Under the pieces are notes generated by a model. The model saw only the letters and a program-made list of their open reading frames with translations. It searched no databases and was not told the DNA's origin. A stretch of 64,000 bases of DNA from Saccharothrix sp. HUAS TT1 (lineage in GTDB: Bacteria > Actinomycetota > Actinomycetes > Mycobacteriales > Pseudonocardiaceae): positions 5,580,001-5,644,000 of the forward strand of contig NZ_CP160453.1 in NCBI RefSeq assembly GCF_040744945.1. The letters run 5' to 3'. Position numbers and translations under genes: made by a program. Positions 51,873 through 60,358 of this stretch are shown here, piece by piece (position 1 is the first letter of the stretch; each line of letters starts with the position of its first letter).

Positions 51873-52862
51873 TCAGATCCGACCGACGCCGACACCGGCC
51901 GGCACGGTGCTGGGCAGGGTCGACGGGTTGTCGGGGGTGTAGGCGTAGTAGGTGCGCGGCTCCACGACCGTGCCGAGCGTCTGCGGCGTGCCCGAGTTGA
52001 CGAAGACATTGTCGCGCTGCACCACCCGCCCCGGGCCGCTCTCGTCGTAACCGGAGTAGATGGGGTGCGGCACGTTCTCGAAGTAGTTCGCCTCGACCAG
52101 CACGCCCGCGTTCTCGGTGGACGCGACGCCGTAGAGCCGGTTGTCGCGGAAGTAGTTGTTGTAGACGTGGATCGGCTCGCCGAACCGCACCCGCGGGTGC
52201 CGCTGCTCGGTGGCGTTGAAGTAGTTGTGGTGGAACGTGGTGCGCAGCTTGCCGGTGTCCGGGCCCGAGTTGGAGTCGGAGTGGCCGAGCAGCGCGGTCT
52301 TGCTGTGGTCGTGGAAGTGGTTCCACGAGACCGTGATGAAGTCCGCGCCCCGGACGATGTCGATCAGCCCGTCCGCGCCGCCGCTGAGGTCGCAGTGGTC
52401 GATCCAGATGTGGTGCGAGGACTGCTGGATGCTGATCGCGTCGTCGTCCGCGCCGGTGAACCGGAGGTTGCGGATGATCACGTTCTGCCTGCGGTACATG
52501 TCCAGCCCGCCACCGCGGATCTCCGCGCCGGGCAGGCCGATGACGGTCTTGTTGGAGCGCAGGGCCTGCTTGCTGCTGAACGTCATGATCCCGTCGACCT
52601 GGATCACGTAGGGCTCGTTGCGGTCGCAGTAGTCCAGGAACGTCTCGGTGTCGCGCACCGTGACCACGGGCCCGCCCGCGCCGCCGGTGGTGCCGTTCTG
52701 GCCCAGCGTGTTCGTGCCGGCGAACCCGTCCGCGATCTGGAACGGCGCCGCCCACACCGGGTTCGTGGTGACCGGGCTGCTCGACGCGGCCCGCGCGGTG
52801 ACGGCGGTCAGCGCCGTCGCGGCGGCGCCCGCGAGCAGGCTGCGCCTGGTGATGTCGCTCAT
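51873..52862 (-). CDS. Secreted pectate lyase, PL1 family (second gene of tandem set)
   Basis: 329 residues with a Tat-like signal (TRRSLLAGAAATALTAV). Same PL1 landmarks as its neighbours: SSHHIWIDHCDLSGGADGLIDI, SWNHFHDHSKTALLGHSDSN and RHPRVRFGEPIHVYNNYFRDN. It shares ADGFAGxNxLGQNGTTGGAGG with both flanking genes, so the three arose by tandem duplication. Gap to the next gene 16 bp; one transcript is likely. Confidence 0.93.
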   Translation of the reverse strand: MSDITRRSLLAGAAATALTAVTARAASSSPVTTNPVWAAPFQIADGFAGTNTLGQNGTTGGAGGPVVTVRDTETFLDYCDRNEPYVIQVDGIMTFSSKQALRSNKTVIGLPGAEIRGGGLDMYRRQNVIIRNLRFTGADDDAISIQQSSHHIWIDHCDLSGGADGLIDIVRGADFITVSWNHFHDHSKTALLGHSDSNSGPDTGKLRTTFHHNYFNATEQRHPRVRFGEPIHVYNNYFRDNRLYGVASTENAGVLVEANYFENVPHPIYSGYDESGPGRVVQRDNVFVNSGTPQTLGTVVEPRTYYAYTPDNPSTLPSTVPAGVGVGRI

Positions 52863-52878
52863 TGTCCGGGTGCTCCTG

Positions 52879-53910
52879 TCAGATCCGACCGGTGCCCGCG
52901 CCGGCGGGCACCACCGTGGGCACGTCGGCGGCGCGGTTGAGGGAGTAGGCGTAGTAGGTGCGGGGCTCGACCACGGAGCCGCGCACTTCGACCTCGTGGT
53001 TGCAGTCCACGAGGATGTTGTCGCGGGCCACCATCCGGCCCAGGTCGCCGCTGAAGTCGACCCGGCCCGGGTTGTTCACGCTGAAGAAGTAGTTGCCCTC
53101 CAGCACCACGCCCGCGTTCATCGCCGAGGCGACGCCGTAGCTGTTGTCGCGGTAGTAGTTGTTGTAGACGTGCACCGACTCGCCGAAGCGGACGCGCGGG
53201 TTGCGCTGGTCGGAGCCGTCGAAGTAGTTGTGGTGGTAGGTGACCCGCAGCCGGCCGATGTCCTGCGCGCCGTTGTCGTCGTCGTGGCCGAGCAGCAGCG
53301 TCTTGTCGTGGTCGTGGAACCTGTTCCACGAGACGGTGACGAAGTCGCTGCCCCGCTTGATGTCGATCGCGCCGTCGTCGCCGTTGGAGAAGTCGTTGTG
53401 GTCGATCCAGATGTGGTGGCTGAACATCTGCACGTTGATCAGGTCGTCCGTGGCCCCGGACAGCGCCAGGTTGCGGATGATGATGTTGTGCACCGCGTTC
53501 GCCGGCGGGCTGGTGACGTCGTCGTCGACCGGCAGGCCGATGTTGAGGCCGCCGCCGACCAGCCGCGCGTCCGGGCCCAGGCCGATGATCGTCTTGTCCG
53601 AGGCGACGGGGTGCATGCCGTCGGAGTTGCCGGTGGGCAGCGTGATCGTGCCCCGGACCTGCACGACCAGCGGTTGCGGCCGGGCGATGTAGTCCAGGAA
53701 CTGGGCGGTCGTCGTGGCGGTCACCACGGCGCCGCCCGCGCCGCCGGTGGTGCCGTTCTGACCGAGTGCGTTGACCGAGGCGAACCCGTCCGCGGTGGTC
53801 GCGGCCAGCGCCGGCGTGGCGCCGGGCACCGCGACCGCGGTCGTGGCCAGCGCGACGGCGGCCACGGCGACCTTCAGCAGGGCGCGCCTGTTCCCGACAG
53901 GTGTGGGCAT
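52879..53910 (-). CDS. Secreted pectate lyase, PL1 family (first gene of tandem set)
   Basis: 343 residues, the most divergent of the three. The signal is NRRALLKVAVAAVALATTAV (Tat- or Sec-type). PL1 motifs: FSHHIWIDHNDFSNGDDGAIDIKRGSDF (read in parts), SWNRFHDHDKTLLLGHDDDN and RNPRVRFGESVHVYNNYYRDN. The Asp-rich VDDDVT insert is unique to this copy. ATG 53910 has GAGAGGA upstream. An AGCGCT-centred site lies 45 bp upstream, as for a LacI-regulated pectin gene. Confidence 0.92.
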   Translation of the reverse strand: MPTPVGNRRALLKVAVAAVALATTAVAVPGATPALAATTADGFASVNALGQNGTTGGAGGAVVTATTTAQFLDYIARPQPLVVQVRGTITLPTGNSDGMHPVASDKTIIGLGPDARLVGGGLNIGLPVDDDVTSPPANAVHNIIIRNLALSGATDDLINVQMFSHHIWIDHNDFSNGDDGAIDIKRGSDFVTVSWNRFHDHDKTLLLGHDDDNGAQDIGRLRVTYHHNYFDGSDQRNPRVRFGESVHVYNNYYRDNSYGVASAMNAGVVLEGNYFFSVNNPGRVDFSGDLGRMVARDNILVDCNHEVEVRGSVVEPRTYYAYSLNRAADVPTVVPAGAGTGRI

Positions 53911-53954
53911 GGTAATTCCTCTCCCGCATGAGGGGGTGAGTGCAGGTTTTTCGG

Positions 53955-53966
53955 GAAAGCGCTCTC
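53955..53966 (-). promoter_or_regulatory. LacI-type operator-like site GAAAGCGCTCTC
   Basis: Imperfect 12-bp palindrome around AGCGCT, 45-56 bp upstream of the first pectate lyase gene. It differs in its arms from the CebR box and from the GTTAGCGCTAAC sites. Confidence 0.5.
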
Positions 53967-54025
53967 TGATCGCACCGTAGCGCATGTCACCGACGTGTCA
54001 ACGGCTCGTCGCGGGCCCGGTTCGA

Positions 54026-54073
54026 GGTTCACATATGTGGCCGGAGGAATGCTCTCGACGGTTCACATATGTG
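54026..54073. repeat. Twin direct repeats GGTTCACATATGTG
   Basis: Two exact 14-bp copies (54026-54039 and 54060-54073), spaced 34 bp apart, each containing the palindrome CACATATGTG. They lie in the ~300-bp gene-free stretch between the pectate-lyase promoter and the tRNA-Arg 3' end. The 34-bp spacing, about three helical turns, suggests protein binding on one face. Confidence 0.6.
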
Positions 54074-54217
54074 TCGCGCGAGGGCCATTCCGACTGACCG
54101 GGAATGTGCCCCGCGGCTATTCCCGCCCGACCGCGCCGGGCGTTGCTGGTCTGGAACCACCGACCGCGCCCCGCCCGGTTCGTCCGGGCGAGCCGCGGTG
54201 GCCTCGGGTTCCAGCAG

Positions 54218-54291
54218 TGCCTCCACCAGGACTCGAACCTGGGACCTCGCCGTTCGTAGCGGCGCGCTCCGTCCTGCTGAGCTATGGAGGC
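54218..54291 (-). tRNA. tRNA-Arg (anticodon ACG)
   Basis: 74 nt that fold as a cloverleaf. Acceptor GCCTCCA/TGGAGGC, D-stem GCTC/GAGC, anticodon stem CGCCG/CGGCG around loop CTACGAA (anticodon ACG), T-stem CCAGG/CCTGG around TTCGAGT. The 3' CCA is not encoded. Confidence 0.95.
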
Positions 54292-54361
54292 CGGTATTTC
54301 ACGGGTGCGGCACGTCGAATGGTCGTTCGACTCGCTTTCCCGGGTCGTGCGCAAAGAGAAA

Positions 54362-54391
54362 GCCGCCCTGGTCGGTTACCCGACGGGCGGC
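54362..54391 (-). terminator. Hairpin with T-rich tail upstream of the tRNA gene
   Basis: On the minus strand a GCCGCCC/GGGCGGC stem with an inner CCGAC-type stem is followed by TTTCTCTTTG. It would end a leftward transcript coming from 54.4-54.65 kb. I see no gene there, and the rest of 54292-54657 holds nothing else I can support. Confidence 0.55.
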
Positions 54392-54657
54392 TCCCCGGTC
54401 CGAACCCTCAACAGGTCACGGTGGGGAGCAGGGGATGAGCGGGCGGCGTCGTCGCGCGTTGTCCATGACCCCTCCTCTGCTCGGTGTGCGCTCATCATGC
54501 CCAGCGGTCGCCTGTCCGGGCAAATGATTTACCGGCCATTCCAGGGGTTCGGGGGGCGGGAGCCCGATCGGGAGTGAACCCGTACGCCGCATTGCGCGAG
54601 TGGGCGCGGGGACGTTGAATCGGGTCCGCGAACGCCGCTGAACACTGGGGAGACACG

Positions 54658-55278
54658 ATGACCGAGCTGGTGCTGGACCCGAAGACGACCGCCGTGGTGC
54701 TCATCGAGTACCAGAACGACTTCACCAGCGCGGGCGGTGCGCTGCACGACGCGGTCAGGGACGTCATGGACACCACCGGGATGCTGCCGAAGACGGTCGC
54801 GCTGGTCGAGGCGGCGCGGGCGGCCGGGGTGACGGTCATGCACGCGCCCATCACGTTCGTCGAGGGCTACAACGAAATTTCCTCCCACCCCTACGGCATC
54901 CTGAAGGGCGTCGTGGACGGCAAGGCGTTCGTCAAGGGCAGCTGGGGCGCGGCGATCGTGGACGACCTCGCGCCCAAGGGCGACGACATCGTGGTCGAGG
55001 GCAAGCGCGGGCTGGACACGTTCGCCAGCACGAACCTCGACTTCATCCTGCGCAGCAAGGGCATCACCACCATCGTGCTCGGCGGGTTCCTCACCAACTG
55101 CTGCGTCGAGTCGACCATGCGCACCGGCTACGAGAACGGGTACAAGGTCGTCACGCTGACCGACTGCGTCGCCGCCACCTCGCAGGAGGAGCACGACAAC
55201 GCGCTGCGCTTCGACTTCCCGATGTTCTCGGTCCCGGTCACCGCCGACGACGTGATCGCCGCCCTGTCGGCGGCCTAG
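54658..55278 (+). CDS. Isochorismatase-family cysteine hydrolase
   Basis: A 206-residue cytoplasmic hydrolase. Catalytic triad by motif: Asp20 (IEYQNDF), the Lys/Arg site GKRGLDTF, and the Cys in FLTNCCVESTMRTGYENGY. The cis-peptide motif GGFLTNCC matches. Family members hydrolyse isochorismate, nicotinamide or N-carbamoyl amides. The substrate cannot be told. A GGGGAG site precedes the ATG. Confidence 0.9.
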   Translation: MTELVLDPKTTAVVLIEYQNDFTSAGGALHDAVRDVMDTTGMLPKTVALVEAARAAGVTVMHAPITFVEGYNEISSHPYGILKGVVDGKAFVKGSWGAAIVDDLAPKGDDIVVEGKRGLDTFASTNLDFILRSKGITTIVLGGFLTNCCVESTMRTGYENGYKVVTLTDCVAATSQEEHDNALRFDFPMFSVPVTADDVIAALSAA

Positions 55279-55315
55279 CGGTCCGACTCGATCACCGCGG
55301 TCCGACCCGATCACC
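55278..55315. repeat. Post-stop tandem repeat, 19-bp unit x2
   Basis: Two adjacent 19-bp units (55278-55296 and 55297-55315) of form GCGGTCCGACTCGATCACC, differing at one position, begin at the last base of the stop codon. Same arrangement as after the genes ending at 36526 and 40116, with unrelated sequence. Confidence 0.75.
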
Positions 55316-55366
55316 GCCGCGTGGACCACGCCTTCGCGGCGGTGACCGGGCCGTCGCCGATGTCGG

Positions 55367-56353
55367 TCAGGGCCGCACCAGCGACCGCGCCATCTCGCGG
55401 AACGCCGGCAGCTGGTCCGGGTGCGCCGCGGGGTCGAAGTCGCCGGCGACGACGAAGTAGCCGTCGTCGTCGAACACGATCGCGGTGTAGACCACCGCGC
55501 CCGAGTCGCCCTCGCCGGTCAGCTCCCAGCCGGGCAGCCCGGCGATCGCCACCTCGGTGGCCGCCCCCACCGACGGCTTCGCGGGCAGCGCCTCGAACCG
55601 CGCGACGGCGAACGACCGCCGCTGGTCCTCGGCGACCGGGGCCTGCCCGAGCGACTGCGCGGCGAGCAGCTTCGGCACGCCCGGACCAGCCTCGCCGCCG
55701 AGCGTGAACAGGACCGAGTCGCCGGGCGCGTCCCGGCGCTGGTAGCCCTCGGCCGGCGTGAGGTCGGGGCGGCGGTCGTCCACGACGGCCTCGCCGTTCC
55801 ACCGGGCGCCGGACAGCACCTCCAGCAGCTCGTCGGCGGTCACCGAGCTGTCCTCTTCGAGGGTGCCGGTCACCATCACCACGCTGTCGTCCGCGGCCAG
55901 CGCGGCGATCGCCTTGGTGTAGGTGCTGCCGGAGACGCGCTGGACGCCGGACGTCAGGATGGCCGGGCGGTCGGCGATCGTCAGGTGCCGCACCTCGCCC
56001 ATCTCCATCCCGCGGTCGGCGGCCTTCGACCCGCTGAACCCGCCGGCGATGTCCTCCAGGGCGACCTTCGGGTCCCGGCCCCCCATGGGGAGGTCCATCA
56101 CCACGACCGAGTTGCGGGTGCCCGGTTGACCCAACCCCGGCAGGTCCTCGTTGACCGCCATGCCCTCCGGCACGCGCAGGGACAGCTGCGTGCGCGGGAT
56201 GGCGACGAAGTCGCCCAGGGCGACGGGCGCGGCCGACACCGCGCTGGACGTCGTGGACGGCGGCGGGCTCGCCGGCGACGCCCCGCCGCACCCGGCCAGG
56301 AGCACGACGCCGGCCAGCGCGACGGCGGTGGGCAGCACTCTTCGTGACGACAC
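55367..56353 (-). CDS. Lipoprotein of unknown function
   Basis: About 328 residues: a lipoprotein signal ending LLAGC (Cys ~22) and a Ser/Pro-rich linker (SPASPPPSTTSSAV). A soluble region follows in which repeated VSGSTYTKAI, VVMVTGTL and FVVAGDFDP segments suggest beta-rich lobes. No enzyme motif is recognised. GTG 56353 has GGGGGGA upstream; an in-frame GTG lies 18 bp earlier. Confidence 0.8.
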   Translation of the reverse strand: MSSRRVLPTAVALAGVVLLAGCGGASPASPPPSTTSSAVSAAPVALGDFVAIPRTQLSLRVPEGMAVNEDLPGLGQPGTRNSVVVMDLPMGGRDPKVALEDIAGGFSGSKAADRGMEMGEVRHLTIADRPAILTSGVQRVSGSTYTKAIAALAADDSVVMVTGTLEEDSSVTADELLEVLSGARWNGEAVVDDRRPDLTPAEGYQRRDAPGDSVLFTLGGEAGPGVPKLLAAQSLGQAPVAEDQRRSFAVARFEALPAKPSVGAATEVAIAGLPGWELTGEGDSGAVVYTAIVFDDDGYFVVAGDFDPAAHPDQLPAFREMARSLVRP

Positions 56354-56509
56354 TTCCGGAGATCCCCCCACGGTGACGACCGGTTCGGACGACCGGTTCA
56401 GCGGGCGCGAACGCTACCCGCGGCCGGTCGGCTCGCGGAAATCCGAAACTCCAGGTCAACGCGTGGTCACCGGCCGGACAGGGCCGTCGGCGGCCCGTTC
56501 ACCGGCCGG

Positions 56510-57529
56510 TCAGCCCCAGTTCGGGTCGGCACCCCTGGTCAACCGGCCCAGCTCGCCCAGGCCCGCCGGGGAGGGGCGCAGGTAGCCCGCCCGCGCCGCG
56601 ACGCCCGCCGCCTCGCCCCGGGACCGGCAGTCGAGCTTGGTGAGCAGGCGTTCCACGTACGTCTCGACCGTGCGGCGGCTGACCACCAGCGCCTCGGCGA
56701 TCGCCTGGTTGCTCAGCCCGGCCACCAGGCCGGTGGCGACGTCCAGCTCACGGGCGGTCAGGGCCGGCGCGTTCTCGAACGCCGTGCAGGCGGCGATCAC
56801 GCCGCTGCGCGGGCCGTCGGCGACGCGCAGCAGGCGCACCCGGTGCCAGCCGTCCCGCCCCGGCCACAGGAACGGCACCGTGCGCACGCCCAGCGCGGCG
56901 AACCGCTCGGCCAGCGCCCGCAGCTCCGGGTCGTGCGCGAGCGGCGCGGGGGAGCGGCCCGCCACCGGCGCCTGGACCGGCAGCAGCCAGCTCGCCGTCC
57001 ACTCGGGACCGAACCAGGCGTCGAACCTGGGGTGGCGCAGCGGATCGACCCGGCGGGCCAGCGCGCGACCGACCTCGGCGATGAACTGCCGGGTGTCCTC
57101 GTCGAACGCCGAGCGCTCCGGCGCGTTCAGGTGCACCACCCCGACGACCTGCTCCGGGCCGAGCTTGAGTGCCGCGGACAGGCCGTCCTCGAACCCGGCG
57201 GGCCGCAGTTGCTCCTGGTAGTGCGGCGAGTCGCGGAAGTTGTGCGGCATGTCGTCCATGAGCAGCGGCACGGGGGAGTCGAACAGCTGGCCGCCCCACT
57301 TGGTCCTGGGCAGCTCGTGCGCCAGCTCCTGGCTGATGGCCCGGTTGTAGCCGTGCTCGGCCATGACCAGGAACCGCCGCGCCACCGGGTCCCACCCGGT
57401 CACCTGCACCGCGCACATCAGCGGGACGGCCAGCCGCAGCCCGGCGAAGACCTCGTCCCACTCGACGTCCGCCGCACTGCCGAGGGCGGCGCCGATCCGC
57501 ATCGCCGAGGCCACCCGGATGGTGTCCAT
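56510..57529 (-). CDS. LuxR-family regulator with GAF-like sensor domain
   Basis: 339 residues. The first ~190 form a GAF-like domain (VTGWDPVARRFLVMAEHGYN, then LGPEQVVGVVHLNAPERSAFDEDTRQFIAEVGRALA). The C-terminal LuxR HTH begins LTARELDVATGLVAGLSNQAIAEALVVSRRTVETYVERLLTKL. ATG 57529 has GAGGAGG upstream. No target is obvious; the leftward esterase and the lipoprotein are near neighbours. Confidence 0.88.
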   Translation of the reverse strand: MDTIRVASAMRIGAALGSAADVEWDEVFAGLRLAVPLMCAVQVTGWDPVARRFLVMAEHGYNRAISQELAHELPRTKWGGQLFDSPVPLLMDDMPHNFRDSPHYQEQLRPAGFEDGLSAALKLGPEQVVGVVHLNAPERSAFDEDTRQFIAEVGRALARRVDPLRHPRFDAWFGPEWTASWLLPVQAPVAGRSPAPLAHDPELRALAERFAALGVRTVPFLWPGRDGWHRVRLLRVADGPRSGVIAACTAFENAPALTARELDVATGLVAGLSNQAIAEALVVSRRTVETYVERLLTKLDCRSRGEAAGVAARAGYLRPSPAGLGELGRLTRGADPNWG

Positions 57530-57641
57530 GGTGAGCCTCCTCGGGTGAACGGGTAGGCGGACCAACCTACGGCGCGTGATGTGACCCGACAACAGGGGTC
57601 ACCCCGCGTGCACGACCGGTGCGCTGCGGGTCAACGGACGT

Positions 57642-57679
57642 GCGCCGACCGCGTGCCCCCGACGACACGCGGTCGGCGC
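57642..57679 (-). terminator. Terminator hairpin after the esterase gene
   Basis: Perfect 14-bp stem (57642-57655 with 57666-57679), 10-nt loop, just beyond the leftward esterase stop codon. Confidence 0.85.
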
Positions 57680-57689
57680 CGGGAGGGGG

Positions 57690-58628
57690 TCATCGGCCCT
57701 CCAAGGCGGTGAAAGCGGCGCGCAGCGCGGCGGCGGCGCGGGCGTGGGCCTCGGCGGACACGGTGAGCTGGTCCACCAGTAGGGCGAAGAAGCCGTGGAT
57801 CTGGCCGGGGTAGCGGACGAGCGTGACCGGCACGCCGTCGTCCAGCAGCCGGTGCGCGTACTCCTCGCCCTCGTCGCGCAGCGGGTCGAACTCGGCGGTC
57901 ATCACCAGCGCGGGCGGCAGGCCGCCCAGGTGCTCGGCCTCCAACGGCGCCAGGTACGGGTCGGTCAGGTCCTCCGGCGACCGCGGGTACTGCTCGAAGA
58001 ACCACTCCATGCTCTCGCGGCTCAGGAAGTGCCCGACGCCGAAGTCCAGGTAGGACTGGCGGTCGCCCGGCGGCGCGATGACGGGCGCGGCGAGCAGCTG
58101 GAACGCGATCGGCGGGCCGTCGTGGTCGCGCGACATCAGGCACACCACCGCGGCCAGGTTGCCGCCCGCGCTCTCGCCGCCGACGGCCAGCCGCGAGCCG
58201 TCCGCGCCGATCTCGTCGCCGTGCCCGGCCACCCACCGCACCGCCGCGTAGGCGTCCTCGGCCGCCGCCGGGTAGCGGTGCTCGGGCGCGAGCCGGTAGC
58301 CCACCGACACCACCACCGCGCCGACCGCGTTGCACAGCGCCCGGCAGGCGGCGTCGTTCTCGTCCAGCGACCCGATCACCCAGCCGCCACCGTGGAACCA
58401 CACCAGCACCGGGAACGGCCCGGAACCGGACGGGGTGTACACGCGCACCGGCAGCGGCCCGCCGGGTCCGGGGATCGTCCGGTCCACCACGGCGGCGACC
58501 GGCTCGGGGTCGGGGGAGGGCCGCCACGACTCGGCGAACACCGCCCGCATCCCAGCGGCCGTCGTGGGCGCCGGGATCAGCCCGTCGACGGCGTCGATCA
58601 CCGCCCTGGCCTCGGGGTGCAACGGCAT
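57690..58628 (-). CDS. HSL-family alpha/beta-hydrolase (esterase/lipase)
   Basis: A 312-residue enzyme. The HSL-family HGGGW oxyanion motif, GGESAGGN nucleophile elbow, the Asp in TAEFDPLRDEGEEYA and His in QIHGF are all intact. Length fits bacterial HSL-like esterases acting on short-chain esters. ATG 58628 has GGAGGAGG upstream. The O-methyltransferase gene lies 82 bp upstream on the same strand, so they may be cotranscribed. Confidence 0.9.
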   Translation of the reverse strand: MPLHPEARAVIDAVDGLIPAPTTAAGMRAVFAESWRPSPDPEPVAAVVDRTIPGPGGPLPVRVYTPSGSGPFPVLVWFHGGGWVIGSLDENDAACRALCNAVGAVVVSVGYRLAPEHRYPAAAEDAYAAVRWVAGHGDEIGADGSRLAVGGESAGGNLAAVVCLMSRDHDGPPIAFQLLAAPVIAPPGDRQSYLDFGVGHFLSRESMEWFFEQYPRSPEDLTDPYLAPLEAEHLGGLPPALVMTAEFDPLRDEGEEYAHRLLDDGVPVTLVRYPGQIHGFFALLVDQLTVSAEAHARAAAALRAAFTALEGR

Positions 58629-58710
58629 CGGGCACCTCCTCCCCGCCCGGTCCCGCGCCGAACCGCCGCGGCACGGCGGCGGTGAGGCGGGAGACGTCGT
58701 CCTCGGCCCG

Positions 58711-59334
58711 TCACACGGCCTCCGCGATGACCACGCGCGGGCTGCCCGGCAGCGGCCGGGTCTCCAGCACCTCCCAGCCGGCGCCGGTCAGCCAGTCGTG
58801 CACCTCGCCCTCGGGGTAGACCACCGTCCCGTCGATCACCAGGTGCTCGCCCGCCAGCACCGGGTCCAGCCGCCGGGCGTCCTCGGCCAGCAGCAGGAAG
58901 TCCAGCACCAGCAGCCGCCCGCCGGGGTCGACCACCTCCCGCGCGGCCCGCATGATCGCCTGGTTCCGCTCCGGGTCGAACCGGTGGATCACGTGCTCCA
59001 GCAGCACGGCGTCGTAGTGGCCGGGCACCGGGTCGGTCAGCGGGTCGGCCTCGTGGAAGGTGATCCGGTCGGCGACCTCCGCCGGCACCGTCCCGCGCGC
59101 CACGTCGAGGAACTGCGGCGTGCCGACGAACGCGCCGGTCAGCTTCGGGTGCTTGGCCGCGGCCTCGGCCAGGAACGCGGTGGACAGCCCGCCGAGGTCC
59201 AGCACGTGCCGGTGCAGCCGGAAGTCGTAGTGCTCGGCGAGCACCGCCGCGTGCAGCGGGTCGCAGGTCCGAACGCCGTGACGTCGCCGTTGAGCCCGGT
59301 CGACCGAAACGCCCCCGATGGACGAAGCACTCAC
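58711..59334 (-). CDS. Truncated O-methyltransferase-like protein
   Basis: 207 residues matching the C-terminal catalytic part of plant/antibiotic-type O-methyltransferases (AEHYDFRLHRHVLDLGG, PAEVADRITFHEADPL, DAVLLEHVIHRFDPERN, AREVVDPGGRLLVLDF). The usual ~130-residue N-terminal dimerisation domain is absent. The SAM-binding GxGxG loop is degraded to DLGGLST. Probably inactive or altered. Confidence 0.65.
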   Translation of the reverse strand: MSASSIGGVSVDRAQRRRHGVRTCDPLHAAVLAEHYDFRLHRHVLDLGGLSTAFLAEAAAKHPKLTGAFVGTPQFLDVARGTVPAEVADRITFHEADPLTDPVPGHYDAVLLEHVIHRFDPERNQAIMRAAREVVDPGGRLLVLDFLLLAEDARRLDPVLAGEHLVIDGTVVYPEGEVHDWLTGAGWEVLETRPLPGSPRVVIAEAV

Positions 59335-59464
59335 GGATCCACCGTCCTGTCAGCCGCTGGAGTGGTCGGCACAGAGTGGTCCCGGACAGGTGCCCGGCCG
59401 GTCCGTAGAAATACTGAATTACTCCTCTGGCGAAGCGGTGACCTGCTGAAAGGCAGTACTGGAT

Positions 59465-59488
59465 GCCCGAAGTCGATCGACTTCGGGC
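59465..59488. promoter_or_regulatory. Perfect 24-bp palindrome
   Basis: Two 12-bp arms, GCCCGAAGTCGA and TCGACTTCGGGC, abut with no spacer at 59465-59488. It lies in the intergenic region between the truncated methyltransferase and the amine oxidase remnant. It could be a large operator or a cruciform-type terminator. Confidence 0.6.
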
Positions 59489-59512
59489 GCTCGTCCGCGA
59501 TCTACCGGGTGA

Positions 59513-60183
59513 TCAGCGCTCGCATGCGCAGGCCCCCGGCGGGCAGCGCGCGCACCCGGCCGGGTCGGGCAGGTCCAGCGCCGGGTCGCGGTCGAGGAAG
59601 CCGAGCGGCCGGAACCGGAAACCGCTGCGGTCCACCGGCATCACCGGCCAGTCCTCGGGCCGGGGCAGGCGCGCCGGCCCGAACACTCGCCACAGCACCA
59701 CGTCGGTGTCCACCAGGTCCCGGTCGCGGGCCGTCCACGCGGGCAGCCCGCCCCCGCCGGGGTGCTGGTTGGGGTACTCGCCCGCCGGGAACCGCTCGTC
59801 CTCGGCGAACCGGGTCACCCACAGGCGCCTGGCGGCGAACGCGTCCCGCCCGGCCACGCTCGAACCCGGCTGGGCCGGCAGCGTCGGCCCCGGGCTCGGC
59901 ACGAGCTGGTAGGTGCGCGTTGCCCAGCCGGTTGCGACTGTCAGCGCTGCGCACCACCCACGTGCGGCCGTGCGCGGTGTCGGCGGTGCGCGCCGCGACC
60001 GACTCGCGGTCCAGCACGGTCGTGCTGGTGGTGAACGCGTTGCCGCGCGGGTTGTCCGGCCCGGTCGGCACGCCGACTCCGGTCCCGCGCCGCAGAACAC
60101 CACGCCGGTCGTCTTCGCCTCCAGCTCCACCGGGACGTCCGAGGCGCCGGTGAGCGGGCCGAGCGGGTGCGCGGCATCCGTCA
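59513..60183 (-). pseudogene. Copper amine oxidase remnant (C-terminal part, two frameshifts)
   Basis: Three segments in two frames follow the end of a copper amine oxidase: VELEAKTTGVVFCGAG (~60100), then in another frame GPDNPRGNAFTTSTTVLDRE and NRLGN (~59930-60070), then back to the first frame with TYQLVPSPGPTLPAQPGS, LWVTRFAEDERFPAGEYPNQ, LVDTDVVLWRVFG and FRPLGFLDRDPALDLPD. The N-terminal half, including the topaquinone Tyr and two copper His, is absent. A clear decayed gene. Confidence 0.85.
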
Positions 60184-60358
60184 TGACCGGAGTACCGGGC
60201 AGTGGTCGGCGGGTCGCTCGGTCACCGGCGCACCGGCGTAGACCGGCGGCGAACGCACCCGGAGGGCGGCACGAGCGCCGAGCGGCGGGTGGGCGGCCTG
60301 AGTGGATCATCCTTCCGATATCTCGACTACCTTCCAGGGGTCCACCTACGTTCGTCGC

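Noticed and set aside
54026..54291. Integrated element at tRNA-Arg
   Set aside because: No integrase, no second partial copy of the tRNA 3' end, and only pectate-lyase genes on that side.
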